Virus record (IMG/VR): IMGVR_UViG_3300047557_001693
Location: 28,532-92,531 of that record
Source: a virus
Reading direction: 5' to 3' (one strand)
Length of the DNA: 64,000 nucleotides
The translations under genes were made by a program, and so were the position numbers. The notes under the pieces were generated by a model. That model saw nothing but the letters and a program-made list of their open reading frames with translations, was not told the origin of the DNA and searched no databases. Of this stretch, positions 45,946 to 53,566 are shown piece after piece (position 1 is the stretch's first letter; the number at the start of each line of letters is the position of its first letter).

Positions 45946-46262
45946 TTTACACCAAATAAATATTTAACCCAATTAGGAATAAGGTTTAACTTTTTTTCTA
46001 ACATACTACTATTCATAGATGAAGTACCTAATTTAGATCTTAGATCTCTAACTTCAAATCTAAGGTCATTAATCTTGTGATTAAGATCTTTAATAATAGT
46101 TTCTGAAGCTTTAAGACCATTTTCTAATGAAATAATCTGTGAGATTTTTTGATCAATTAAAGATTGATGTTCTTCAAAGCTAATTGTTGATATTGTTTCA
46201 ACAATTGTAGAGTCACTTTTAGCTACAACTCTTTTACGTGGTTTGGATTTCTTATCTTCCAT
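45942..46262 (-). CDS. Small coiled-coil protein of unknown function
   Basis: The 106-residue protein has a basic start (KSKPRKRVVAKSD), then a coiled coil from about 30 to 95 (LIDQKISQIISLENGLKAS and INDLRFEVRDLRSKLG), ending in WVKYLFGVK. It overlaps ThyX by 11 bases at its start and dUTPase by four at its end, so it is co-translated with both. No family is recognised. It could be a structural or regulatory partner; nothing in the sequence decides. Confidence 0.6.
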   Translation of the reverse strand: MEDKKSKPRKRVVAKSDSTIVETISTISFEEHQSLIDQKISQIISLENGLKASETIIKDLNHKINDLRFEVRDLRSKLGTSSMNSSMLEKKLNLIPNWVKYLFGVK

Positions 46263-46911
46263 TTTTAGTTATTGATTTTATTGTTTGTTCAAAAGGATTA
46301 CCTTCAATATTTTGTACCAAAGATAACATTTCTTGTGCTATTTCTCTAATCTCAACTTGAGCATGTTCACTATTTCTAAGTTTTAGAAAGTTAGCAAAAC
46401 TTCTCATGTTAAACATTACATCGGCTTGTATTTGAGAATTATAAGTTTTAAAAAACCTAGCAGATTCTTTAGCTCTCTTTCTACCAAGAACTGGTGTGAG
46501 GTCTTCTAAACACTGATGATAGAGCTGATTACCATACCTTGTATATTCATCCAATACATCCACCCAACTTTTTCTTTGTAGATGTTCAACACTACAAGGA
46601 GTACTTCCCCAATCTTCAGGTAGATAAAACTTATCTTCTTTCAATTCTTTATACCTAGCTGATTCTGCATTAATAGAAGCCATCCTATGCTTTAATAGAT
46701 GTATGTGGGATGCAATATCACAATTAACTAAGAAGTGCACTGTAGCCTTCTCAAATGGTGTTTCATGACCATTACTCCACAACATATCTATTAGAGCAGG
46801 TATTCTCTTAACCTTATCTTCTGATAGTTCCCTAGAGGTGCTTGTCCATGCAGAACAAGCTATTACCTCATCAGAACCATAGAATCCTAATAATTCTACT
46901 GTATTATTCAT
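46252..46911 (-). CDS. thyX: Flavin-dependent thymidylate synthase
   Basis: ThyX methylates dUMP to dTMP using methylene-tetrahydrofolate, FAD and NADPH. The protein is 219 residues, normal for the family. Recognised parts are HETPFEKATVHFLV (from H49), the signature region LLKHRMASINAESARY (72-87) and the C-terminal FANFLKLRNSEHAQVEIREIA. The family signature is RHRxxSxNExSxRY. Here the first Arg is Lys (K74) and the Glu after Asn is displaced by Ala (N81-A82-E83), with Ser79, Ser84 and Arg86 kept. It is clustered with dUTPase and ribonucleotide reductase in a dNTP-supply block. The changes deserve a check, but the fold assignment is firm. Confidence 0.93.
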   Translation of the reverse strand: MNNTVELLGFYGSDEVIACSAWTSTSRELSEDKVKRIPALIDMLWSNGHETPFEKATVHFLVNCDIASHIHLLKHRMASINAESARYKELKEDKFYLPEDWGSTPCSVEHLQRKSWVDVLDEYTRYGNQLYHQCLEDLTPVLGRKRAKESARFFKTYNSQIQADVMFNMRSFANFLKLRNSEHAQVEIREIAQEMLSLVQNIEGNPFEQTIKSITKNGR

Positions 46912-47356
46912 ATTTATTTAATATCCATTTTGAAAATTTTATTAAAGTTTCTACATCAGCACAACTTTTTATCATATTTGCTAAATGACTTATTACTTGT
47001 ATATTATCTGGTGTATAACCTAATAAAGGATTTATTTTATCTAAAGAAGGACTGTTTAAATTTCCACCAGAAGTACCTTTTTTAATTATTAAAGGTATTT
47101 CTAATATTGGACAATTTTCTGGAATTTTGATATCAGATGGTTCTATTTCAAAAATAATATTTTTAAGTTTAGCTCTAGTTTTAGCTCTTCTATACATCTT
47201 CATTTCAGCAGATTGAGTTTTAACTCTATTTGAGTTACAACTATTGCATAAAGTAACAGTTTTTGATTTAATTTCAAAAATTTCTAAACAATTTGTACAT
47301 TGTCTATGTGTACTTGAAACTAACCATCCTTCTCTGTTTTTTATTAAATTATCCAT
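46904..47356 (-). CDS. HNH-type endonuclease with N-terminal zinc ribbon (homing-like)
   Basis: The protein is 150 residues. The N-terminus carries a zinc ribbon, C20xxC23 and C37xxC40. The C-terminal half has NCPILEIPL, NSPSLDKINPLLGYTPDN and IQVISHLANMIKS. This is the widespread phage HNH variant, which reads SPSLDRID, GY, DN, VQVIS, AN. Such enzymes nick or cut DNA and usually act as free-standing homing endonucleases. It sits between ribonucleotide reductase and ThyX, has its own promoter, and overlaps ThyX by eight bases. Its placement beside conserved metabolic genes fits a homing element; a packaging or restriction role is less likely. Confidence 0.8.
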   Translation of the reverse strand: MDNLIKNREGWLVSSTHRQCTNCLEIFEIKSKTVTLCNSCNSNRVKTQSAEMKMYRRAKTRAKLKNIIFEIEPSDIKIPENCPILEIPLIIKKGTSGGNLNSPSLDKINPLLGYTPDNIQVISHLANMIKSCADVETLIKFSKWILNKYE

Positions 47357-47372
47357 AATTTTGTATTTTTAA

Positions 47373-47401
47373 CAAAGATACAAAATTATTTTATAGGACA
47401 A
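47373..47401 (-). promoter_or_regulatory. Bacteroidota-type promoter for the HNH gene
   Basis: On the minus strand TTG (47399-47401) is followed after 18 bases by TATCTTTG (47373-47380). This fits the Bacteroidota -33/-7 consensus. The start codon lies 16 bases further on. The -33 element falls inside the end of the ribonucleotide reductase gene. Confidence 0.65.
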
Positions 47402-49305
47402 CTACCATTATCACAATCTTCAATGTCAAAATCTTTTTCTGAAATTTCAACAGACTCAATAGGTTTACATTTAGAAGCCATATTTATATATGTTTCTTCA
47501 TCTATAGTTTCATAAGGAGCTTGTTGAAAACCGTGACCATAATATAATAAAAAAGAAAGTGTTTTAAAGTTATCTGAATAATAAGTGTTCAAGTACTCTT
47601 TAATTTCATGAAGATCTTCTTTTTTATAATAAACTGTACAACTAACAGAATTATCTGACCATTCTGCTTGCATTCTTCTAACCATTTCTAATTGCTCTTT
47701 CCAAGAATAATTAGCTGCTACAGGAGTGGTTTCTGGTAATTTACAAGGAAATTCTACAACCATTGTTGAAGAATCTTCTTTACCATCAAAACCTTTAACA
47801 GGTTCAATATTGTAACCATGTTTTCTACAAACATCTATAAGTGGAGAATTAGTAGCAATTCTAATTCTTCTAATATAAAAAGGTCCAGCGGGATTAGGAT
47901 GAACTCCAGGAGTTACACCTGCAAGTAAACTCAAAGTACCACTTGGTTTAACTGTAGTTAATTTAATGCTTACAGGAAATCCTTTAGCTTTAGAATACTC
48001 TTTATCATATGCTCTTAACCATTTATAAGCATCTTTTAACCAACTTCTTTGTTCTTCAGTAGCTTGTAATATACCTGTTACACCTATACCCATTCTCATA
48101 TTAGAATTAACTATGTTTTCAGTTTCTTTTAATGAGCAATGTAAAGCTAATGAATGTTTATTAACTCTATATGTTATAGATAATATTTTTAATAATTCAT
48201 GATAATCATTAATATTTGGTAGATATATTTCAGACAAACAACAAGTTTCATAATTGTTTAATGACTGTTCTGCACAAGGGTTAAATACAACAACATCTTT
48301 ATCAGGATATTCATTTTCTCCTGTTCTACCAATTAATCTTGCAAGTCTTAAATTAATTAATCCATAAGGTTCACCTTGATCATAAGTATCCCAAAATTCT
48401 TTTGGTAATAATGAAGTATCATCACATGCTACTGAATTATTAGACATAGCTCTCCAATTAGGAATTGAATGTAAATCCCATCTTTTAGCTTTAAGATATT
48501 CTAAATCATCATAATCACCAATAGCAATTTGAGCAGACCTTCTAACATTACCTGATACAACAATATATCCAATAATATTCATTATATCTAAACAATCAAT
48601 AGGTCTAACTTTTTTATTACTTCTACTATTAAGAATCTTATTAATTTCTCCAATACCCCAGCAAAGTTCTTCAGGACCAGATGCTAATCCGCCAAATCCT
48701 TTAATAGGAGCACCTTTACTTCTAATAAGTTGAGTACTATAACTAAATCCTTCTCCACTATAAAAATGAGCTTTTAAAACTTTACCTAAAAATTTTACCC
48801 ATCCTTCTCTTGTATCAGGAATAATAAAATCAGCAGATGAATTATCAATTCTTTCAATTTTAACTTCATTTTTTACTTTTGGTAATTGATATACATATTC
48901 TCTTTGAATATTATAACCAACACCACTACCTAACATAAGCATTTCAAATGCCCATGTAAAAGGTCTAATAGGAGAATCAACTACAACTCCTGCACAATTT
49001 TGCAAACTAGGTAATCCTAATTTATCTACAGTATTTGTACCTAATTGCCACATAAATCTACCAGCTACAGACCATTTTAAATCCATTCTAGAATTAAAAT
49101 AAAATTTCTTTTCATCTTCTGTAAAATTAATACCAAGTTGTTTTTCACAAGAATCAATTTCTCTTTCTACAACTTGCCAAAATTCTTCAGTTTTTGAATC
49201 AGGATTATCATTTTCAATTCTTCTGGCATATGTTCTTTTAAATGTTATATAGCCAATTTCTCCCCAGTTGACTTTTTTATTTTTGTCAATATATTTTTTA
49301 TCCAT
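47386..49305 (-). CDS. nrdJ: Class II (adenosylcobalamin-dependent) ribonucleoside-triphosphate reductase
   Basis: This enzyme reduces ribonucleotides to deoxyribonucleotides with a radical made from coenzyme B12 and needs no oxygen. At 639 residues it is shorter than the 739-residue Lactobacillus leichmannii enzyme but keeps all its key residues. C104 in LQNCAGV and C355 in NYETCC form the redox pair. NPCAE holds the radical Cys344 and Glu346. C631 and C636 in CDNGSCPIK are the C-terminal relay. The 344/346/355 and 631/636 spacings equal the 408/410/419 and 731/736 of the Lactobacillus enzyme. A strong promoter precedes it. Function depends on host or environmental cobalamin, since no B12 genes are seen here. 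Confidence 0.93.
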   Translation of the reverse strand: MDKKYIDKNKKVNWGEIGYITFKRTYARRIENDNPDSKTEEFWQVVEREIDSCEKQLGINFTEDEKKFYFNSRMDLKWSVAGRFMWQLGTNTVDKLGLPSLQNCAGVVVDSPIRPFTWAFEMLMLGSGVGYNIQREYVYQLPKVKNEVKIERIDNSSADFIIPDTREGWVKFLGKVLKAHFYSGEGFSYSTQLIRSKGAPIKGFGGLASGPEELCWGIGEINKILNSRSNKKVRPIDCLDIMNIIGYIVVSGNVRRSAQIAIGDYDDLEYLKAKRWDLHSIPNWRAMSNNSVACDDTSLLPKEFWDTYDQGEPYGLINLRLARLIGRTGENEYPDKDVVVFNPCAEQSLNNYETCCLSEIYLPNINDYHELLKILSITYRVNKHSLALHCSLKETENIVNSNMRMGIGVTGILQATEEQRSWLKDAYKWLRAYDKEYSKAKGFPVSIKLTTVKPSGTLSLLAGVTPGVHPNPAGPFYIRRIRIATNSPLIDVCRKHGYNIEPVKGFDGKEDSSTMVVEFPCKLPETTPVAANYSWKEQLEMVRRMQAEWSDNSVSCTVYYKKEDLHEIKEYLNTYYSDNFKTLSFLLYYGHGFQQAPYETIDEETYINMASKCKPIESVEISEKDFDIEDCDNGSCPIK

Positions 49306-49327
49306 AATTTATTTTTTTAAAGGGTGC

Positions 49328-49358
49328 CAAAGATATAAAAAACCCCTGTATGTTTCAA
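49328..49358 (-). promoter_or_regulatory. Bacteroidota-type promoter for the ribonucleotide reductase gene
   Basis: On the minus strand TTG (49356-49358) is followed after 20 bases by TATCTTTG (49328-49335), and the ATG lies 22 bases downstream. The -33 region overlaps the hairpin that terminates the preceding gene, so transcription stops and restarts here. Confidence 0.7.
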
Positions 49359-49365
49359 CAGGGGT
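49342..49365 (-). terminator. Intrinsic terminator after the phosphatase gene
   Basis: ACCCCTGT (49342-49349) and ACAGGGGT (49358-49365) form a perfect 8-bp stem with an 8-base loop. On the minus strand a run of T follows, as required for termination of the leftward transcript. Confidence 0.85.
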
Positions 49366-49372
49366 ATTTTAT

Positions 49373-50242
49373 TTAAATTGGCATAGGAATATTTATTGGA
49401 AGTTTACCATCCAATATTACAGCACAAGCCACTACTGGCTTTCTAGTGTTCTGTTTACCATATGCAAAAGCATATTTCTCATGGTCTATACCACAACCTA
49501 CAGTTACTCCAAATATTAAATCCTTGTAACTTGCCAAGAATCTAGTATTCATAACTGTATGTAGGTGACCTATTACTGTAGATTGTCTGTTTTCTCTAGC
49601 AGCATTAATAGCTGCCATTTCACCAGACATACCAGTACCATGTTGATAAATAACACCATTTACTTGATGTACAAAATCCCATTCCCATGTTGGAGGACTT
49701 TGTAATAATTCCTGATATGTCTTTAACCAAGTTTTAGGTAAACCTGCAGAGAAAGCTTTTCTAAATGGTAATGCATCATGATTCCCAATACAAACTTTAA
49801 CATTGGGAAATGTGTAATACCATCTTTTCATTCTTTCTAATGCAAGGTTAAACTCATCACCTGCTGACATACCTTCAGGGTCTTTCTCATGATAGCTAAT
49901 AGCATGATTATCAACTGCATCACCTATATGAATTACAGTACCACAATCATACTCTTGTTGAATCTTTCTACAGAATTCAAGATAACCTTCTTTTGTAAAA
50001 GGTTCATGAGGGTCACCTATAACCAATACATTATCTGGATCTCCATCTAAGTATGGTTCTACCCAACCCTCACTATACTTTTCTACATTCCTGAAAAGTT
50101 CTTTAGCTAACCTAATTATCTCTGAATTACTTTCACCAGTAAGTTCACTGATTTTATCAGCTGACTTTTTATAATAACCTGGTTTTGATTTCAGAAACTC
50201 GTATACAAGGTTTATCCTTGCATTGTAACTTAATTTACTCAT
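49373..50242 (-). CDS. Calcineurin-like metallophosphoesterase with N-terminal helix-turn-helix-like region
   Basis: The protein is 289 residues. The catalytic part has all the metal-binding blocks of the family in order: GDPHEP, IGDAVDNH, GNHD, QHG and GHLH. It probably hydrolyses a phosphodiester or phosphomonoester (nucleotide or nucleic acid). The substrate cannot be read from the motifs. The first 55 residues (VYEFLKSKPGYYKKSADKIS and GESNSEIIRLAKELFRN) look like a winged helix or a short DNA-binding module, which suggests action on nucleic acid. It is followed by a strong terminator and lies next to the exonuclease gene block. Confidence 0.85.
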   Translation of the reverse strand: MSKLSYNARINLVYEFLKSKPGYYKKSADKISELTGESNSEIIRLAKELFRNVEKYSEGWVEPYLDGDPDNVLVIGDPHEPFTKEGYLEFCRKIQQEYDCGTVIHIGDAVDNHAISYHEKDPEGMSAGDEFNLALERMKRWYYTFPNVKVCIGNHDALPFRKAFSAGLPKTWLKTYQELLQSPPTWEWDFVHQVNGVIYQHGTGMSGEMAAINAARENRQSTVIGHLHTVMNTRFLASYKDLIFGVTVGCGIDHEKYAFAYGKQNTRKPVVACAVILDGKLPINIPMPI

Positions 50243-50256
50243 ATAGTTTCTTTTTA

Positions 50257-50264
50257 CAAATATA
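50257..50264 (-). promoter_or_regulatory. Candidate -7 promoter box (TATATTTG) for the phosphatase gene
   Basis: This exact TAnnTTTG match on the minus strand lies in the 31-base gap upstream of the phosphatase ATG, 14 bases from it. No TTG is present at the expected -33 distance. Confidence 0.4.
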
Positions 50265-50273
50265 AGAAGATAA

Positions 50274-50864
50274 TTAACTTATAATATCTTCAGGTTCATC
50301 TGCATTCTTATACTTGAGATAATAAGTTTCCTGTTCTAGATCAGGAATAGAAGATAGTTCTGCATCTTCTGGAAGCTTCATGTCTATCTTATTTTCTATT
50401 TCTAATCTTCTCCACTCTTTTTTATAAAGAACTCCTGCTGGACCAAATTTATCTGATGACGTAACTGAGTAAAAATCTAATATTTGTTTTTTATCTTCAG
50501 CCCTAAATTTAGAATATGCACCTTTGTCAAATAATTCTAATGATTTTTTAGATAAGTTTGATATTTCAAACACTATTATTATACTAAATTTATCATTATC
50601 AATTATTGAGTGAAAAGATGAATATCTTTTAAACTTATTCAATAATTCTTCAAATTGTGGATGAGGACTAAACTTATAAACTACAAAAATGTGAGTATCC
50701 AAATCAGGAAACTCTTCACAGTATCTGAATGCATTGACAAAATTACATTTAGGAAAGTGTTCACTATCCTTAAAGTCTGCAAGTTTGCCATTCTTATTTG
50801 CAATTAATGGAAGCAAATAAGCAACAGTTTTTGTTTTTATATTTTTTATTTCATCCAAACTCAT
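50274..50864 (-). CDS. Conserved-looking phage protein of unknown function
   Basis: This is a 196-residue soluble protein of mixed alpha/beta character. The central part (THIFVVYKFSPHPQFEELLN and KFSIIIVFEIS) reads as alternating strands and helices. It is followed by FDKGAYSKFRAEDKKQILDFY and an acidic tail with DADEPEDII-like composition. No active site can be named. It overlaps the exonuclease gene by four bases, so it is co-translated with replication and repair enzymes. A role in DNA metabolism is inferred from position alone. Confidence 0.55.
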   Translation of the reverse strand: MSLDEIKNIKTKTVAYLLPLIANKNGKLADFKDSEHFPKCNFVNAFRYCEEFPDLDTHIFVVYKFSPHPQFEELLNKFKRYSSFHSIIDNDKFSIIIVFEISNLSKKSLELFDKGAYSKFRAEDKKQILDFYSVTSSDKFGPAGVLYKKEWRRLEIENKIDMKLPEDAELSSIPDLEQETYYLKYKNADEPEDIIS

Positions 50865-51607
50865 ATAACAAGATTATCTACATCAACATTTATTGGATTC
50901 AAAAACCCAGTAGCTGGAAAATCATCTTTTATTTTTAGACATATATAATTCTGATAAAACTTTGATATTCCATGATATTCACCATACTGATTAATGTATT
51001 CTTGAAAAACAATATTTCTCATAGATTCAACATCATCTATATTTAATAACAGTTTATCAGCAAAGGATTTACCTTTACCTTCTAAACCTTTAATATTATC
51101 TGCTGAGTCACCTATAATCATAGATTTCCAAAAATATAAATTAGCATCTTCTTCAGTTACAGTTACCCATTCATTCTTTTTATAGTTATAATGAGTACCT
51201 TCTAACATAAGAAGGTCTTTATCTATAGCACAGATTATGCTACCATCAACCTTTACTCTGACACTATTTACCATATCATCAGCTTCAATACCATGTAATG
51301 CAATAAACTTCCACTTATCTATCATATGATTTTTAATATCTTTAAGATATTTAAGTGGTTCTCTATCCTTCCTATTAGCTTTATATTCAGGATATACTGC
51401 ATTTCTTTCAGTACATTTACCAAAACCTACAAAGCCAATATATTTACTGACTCCAATAGTTATTAGTATATTGCTTATGATTTGATCAGTAGATTTTAAA
51501 ATGTCTTCTAAAGATTTATCAAAAGTTTTATTATCAGAATCCCAATGTGCTATAAAACATATGCTATCAGCATCAATTACGGCTACTCTTTCTGATTGTA
51601 ATTCCAT
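50861..51607 (-). CDS. 5'-3' exonuclease of the FEN / T7 gp6 type
   Basis: This enzyme removes nucleotides or flaps from 5' ends, for example RNA primers or host DNA. The 248-residue protein shows the metal-binding acidic blocks of the family: AVIDADS (9-15), YPEYKANRKDREP, GIEADDMV, CAIDKDLLMLEG and IIGDSADNIKGLEGKGKSFA, the last being the helix-hairpin-helix DNA-binding region. The length matches phage single-domain exonucleases. It overlaps the resolvase-like gene by 35 bases and the gene downstream by four. A 5'-3' exonuclease in the replication block is common in crAss-like phages. Confidence 0.9.
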   Translation of the reverse strand: MELQSERVAVIDADSICFIAHWDSDNKTFDKSLEDILKSTDQIISNILITIGVSKYIGFVGFGKCTERNAVYPEYKANRKDREPLKYLKDIKNHMIDKWKFIALHGIEADDMVNSVRVKVDGSIICAIDKDLLMLEGTHYNYKKNEWVTVTEEDANLYFWKSMIIGDSADNIKGLEGKGKSFADKLLLNIDDVESMRNIVFQEYINQYGEYHGISKFYQNYICLKIKDDFPATGFLNPINVDVDNLVI

Positions 51608-52013
51608 GTTGAAGTAATTTTTTAATTATAAGATACCAGTCTTCTTTTTTTAATACCACAACCTCATCCTTTTCTTTCTTGTGAAATACTACGTTAACGT
51701 AATCTTCCCTTTCTGGTACAAGTTTGGGGATACTTTCTTCCATATCTTCAAGAACAAGAAAAACATTTAGACCTGATTTAACAGCTTTACATTGTATATT
51801 ATAAGTAACACCATTGACATCTATCTTGGCATCATCCATAATTCTACTTGTAGCTCTTGTTGTAGCAGCTCTGTCAAAACCTAGGTCTTTTAGTTCTTTA
51901 ACTATCTTTCTTTCATAATTATGTCCTATTCTTCTAACATTAGGTTTAGACTTAATTTTTTCAGAAGGTAGTTCATTCTTATTCTTGATCTTCTTTCTAT
52001 CTGGTTTCCTCAT
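51573..52013 (-). CDS. PD-(D/E)XK nuclease, Holliday-junction-resolvase-like
   Basis: The 146-residue protein has a Lys-rich start (KPDRKKIKNKNELP). The nuclease core has IGHNYERKIVKELKDLGF (a helix with the first acidic residue), SRIMDDAKIDVNG (catalytic Asp) and YNIQCKAVK (the Q-x-K half of the motif). This order and spacing fit archaeal-type or phage Holliday junction resolvases and small restriction-endonuclease-fold enzymes. It would resolve branched replication or recombination DNA before packaging. Its stop region overlaps the exonuclease start by 35 bases. The exact substrate is not certain. Confidence 0.75.
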   Translation of the reverse strand: MRKPDRKKIKNKNELPSEKIKSKPNVRRIGHNYERKIVKELKDLGFDRAATTRATSRIMDDAKIDVNGVTYNIQCKAVKSGLNVFLVLEDMEESIPKLVPEREDYVNVVFHKKEKDEVVVLKKEDWYLIIKKLLQHGITIRKSSRN

Positions 52014-52188
52014 AAGTTTTGTTATTAGTAAGCATATTAATCACATCTTGATATGCTTCAACTTTACCTTCATAAAACCTTATAGTTAAATCATCAGCTG
52101 TAATAGTATCAAGCTCAGTTGCTACTCTATCACAAGCATCTCTTTTCTTATAAAGAACTTGAAGTAAAGATTCTATTAATTTATCCAT
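51997..52188 (-). CDS. Small helical protein of unknown function
   Basis: I use the ATG at 52188 (MDKLIESLLQVLYKKRDACD). An in-frame TTG two codons earlier overlaps the promoter box and is less likely. The 63-residue product is almost entirely helical and has a mixed charge pattern. It overlaps the resolvase-like gene by 17 bases and is the first gene after a terminator. It may be a small regulator or a subunit of the nuclease pair downstream; nothing specific is recognised. Confidence 0.5.
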   Translation of the reverse strand: MDKLIESLLQVLYKKRDACDRVATELDTITADDLTIRFYEGKVEAYQDVINMLTNNKTYEETR

Positions 52189-52191
52189 ACA

Positions 52192-52199
52192 CAAATATA
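52192..52199 (-). promoter_or_regulatory. Candidate -7 promoter box (TATATTTG), leaderless geometry
   Basis: On the minus strand TATATTTG ends three bases before the ATG at 52188 and follows directly on the T-tract of a terminator. If it is used, the transcript would have almost no leader. Confidence 0.4.
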
Positions 52200-52203
52200 T
52201 AAA

Positions 52204-52228
52204 AAGTGGGAGACAAAATCCCCCACTT
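52204..52228 (-). terminator. Intrinsic terminator after the 98-residue gene
   Basis: AAGTGGG (52204-52210) pairs with CCCACTT (52222-52228) around an 11-base loop. On the minus strand the stem is followed by TTTTT, giving a typical rho-independent terminator for the primase-containing transcript. Confidence 0.85.
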
Positions 52229-52244
52229 AAGTTGTTAATGGAAA

Positions 52245-52541
52245 TTAACCTTCAGTAACAAAAGCATTTACTTCTGCAGAATAGTTAGTTTCAGGATAGT
52301 TAGATGTAACTTCTGAAACAATAGTATTTGGAATGTCAGTAGTTGGTTTAACTGGCATGTCAAATACAGGATTAATTACATAATCAACTGTTGTAGCTGT
52401 TGGTTTAGCAAATCCAAATGTAACAAGTACATTTCTCATATCTTTAATAGATACACCAAAATGGTCTGCCATTGTTTTAATGTCTGTTTTGTATGCTTTA
52501 AAAGCAGCAACTTCTCTTTGTGAGATATTAATAGTTCTCAT
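52245..52541 (-). CDS. Small protein with helix-turn-helix-like N-terminus
   Basis: The 98-residue protein starts MRTINISQREVAAFKAYKTD and continues IKTMADHFGVSIKDMRNVL. This second stretch reads like a recognition helix-turn-helix (Ala-Asp-His-Phe-Gly-Val-Ser turn). The rest is a Thr/Val/Pro-rich tail without clear structure. It overlaps the primase gene by four bases and is followed by a strong terminator. A transcriptional or replication-control role is possible but only inferred. Confidence 0.5.
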   Translation of the reverse strand: MRTINISQREVAAFKAYKTDIKTMADHFGVSIKDMRNVLVTFGFAKPTATTVDYVINPVFDMPVKPTTDIPNTIVSEVTSNYPETNYSAEVNAFVTEG

Positions 52542-53566
52542 AATAAATAATCATTTAAATTTATTGTTAATTGTTTAGTTAGATCATATCCCTTAATGGA
52601 TATGTAATCTGAAATATCTTTTATACCATCAGGTATGAGAAAACTTCTTATTCCAAATTTCTCTGAAAACTTCTTCATATTAGAAATACCTGTTTCATCA
52701 TTGTCATAGTTAATTATTATCTCTTTAAATCTTAATGATAATAATTCAAACTGATTTTCATTTAGAAACATCATTTCACTTTGTGGACTAATTGCATTTA
52801 TACCAAACAATCTGAATACCATGCAATCTTTTAAGCCTTTTGTTATAACTAGTTTATCAGACTGTTGTTCTAATTGATTCCAACCACTAAATATGTGTCT
52901 TGGAATATTACTAGTCCATTTCTTACTTTTCTCAGCATTTGGTCTAAGAATTTTTCTCATACCATTACCATGCTCATAACTATATGCATAATCTTCAACA
53001 GACTCTGTATATACATTTACAAGTTCTTCATTATTTACACTTATCCAATAATCTGTAATAGGAACTACATTATAAAAATTAAGTATATCTCTGTTGAGAT
53101 AGTATTTATCCCAATAGATATCACTACCTCTCCAATCTCTCTTTTTAATCTTTATAACTGTACTATACCTATCAAGCTTATCAGGTAAGCCTACATAATT
53201 CAGAGATGGTATAATTTTTTTATTGTCTAACTTCTTGATGATACCTAAATCATTAGCTATAATTCTAAGAGTTTCTTGAAAATTTAAATCTTCATTAAAC
53301 TTGACTTTCATGTACCTCTGTACATATGAAAAACAATCATGATATTCTCCTGTACCAAAATCCTTATAATACAATCCTTTAGGAAATGCTTTAATAGAAC
53401 ATGATGGAGTTTTATCAAATCTTAAATCTGAGCAAAATAATTTATTTACATCAATAAAGTTCTTACAATAATACTTAAAGATTTGGTACTCAGAAACTTC
53501 TCTGAGCACCATATCTTTAGTAAAGTGATTTACATCAACACCACCAAAATTAGAATGGTAAGTCAT
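52538..53566 (-). CDS. DnaG-type DNA primase (zinc-binding-like region plus TOPRIM)
   Basis: This protein makes RNA primers for replication. It is 342 residues. The N-terminal part (about 30-85) has FCSDLRFDKTPSCSIK and LYYKDFGTGEYHDCFSYV, in line with the degenerate CHC2-like region of phage primases. The TOPRIM part has LVITKGLKD (239-247) and INYDNDETG (285-293), with the DxD of the metal site. The first TOPRIM acidic residue (Glu in most DnaG proteins) is a Lys here (K243), a change I recall in other phage primases. It overlaps the SSB gene by 17 bases. The DnaB-like helicase is encoded about 5 kb upstream in the same arm. Confidence 0.85.
   Translation of the reverse strand: MTYHSNFGGVDVNHFTKDMVLREVSEYQIFKYYCKNFIDVNKLFCSDLRFDKTPSCSIKAFPKGLYYKDFGTGEYHDCFSYVQRYMKVKFNEDLNFQETLRIIANDLGIIKKLDNKKIIPSLNYVGLPDKLDRYSTVIKIKKRDWRGSDIYWDKYYLNRDILNFYNVVPITDYWISVNNEELVNVYTESVEDYAYSYEHGNGMRKILRPNAEKSKKWTSNIPRHIFSGWNQLEQQSDKLVITKGLKDCMVFRLFGINAISPQSEMMFLNENQFELLSLRFKEIIINYDNDETGISNMKKFSEKFGIRSFLIPDGIKDISDYISIKGYDLTKQLTINLNDYLL

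Noticed and set aside
47386-49305. Intein or intron in the ribonucleotide reductase
   Set aside because: All catalytic Cys and their spacing are continuous in one frame, with no intein blocks. The nearby HNH gene is free-standing.
49268-49519. Rightward ORF opposite the phosphatase and reductase genes
   Set aside because: It is antisense to two genes with clear catalytic motifs and has a low-complexity, Tyr/Ser-rich translation typical of shadow frames.
52189-52194. TTG start two codons upstream for the small helical gene
   Set aside because: The TTG belongs to the TATATTTG box, and an ATG follows two codons later.
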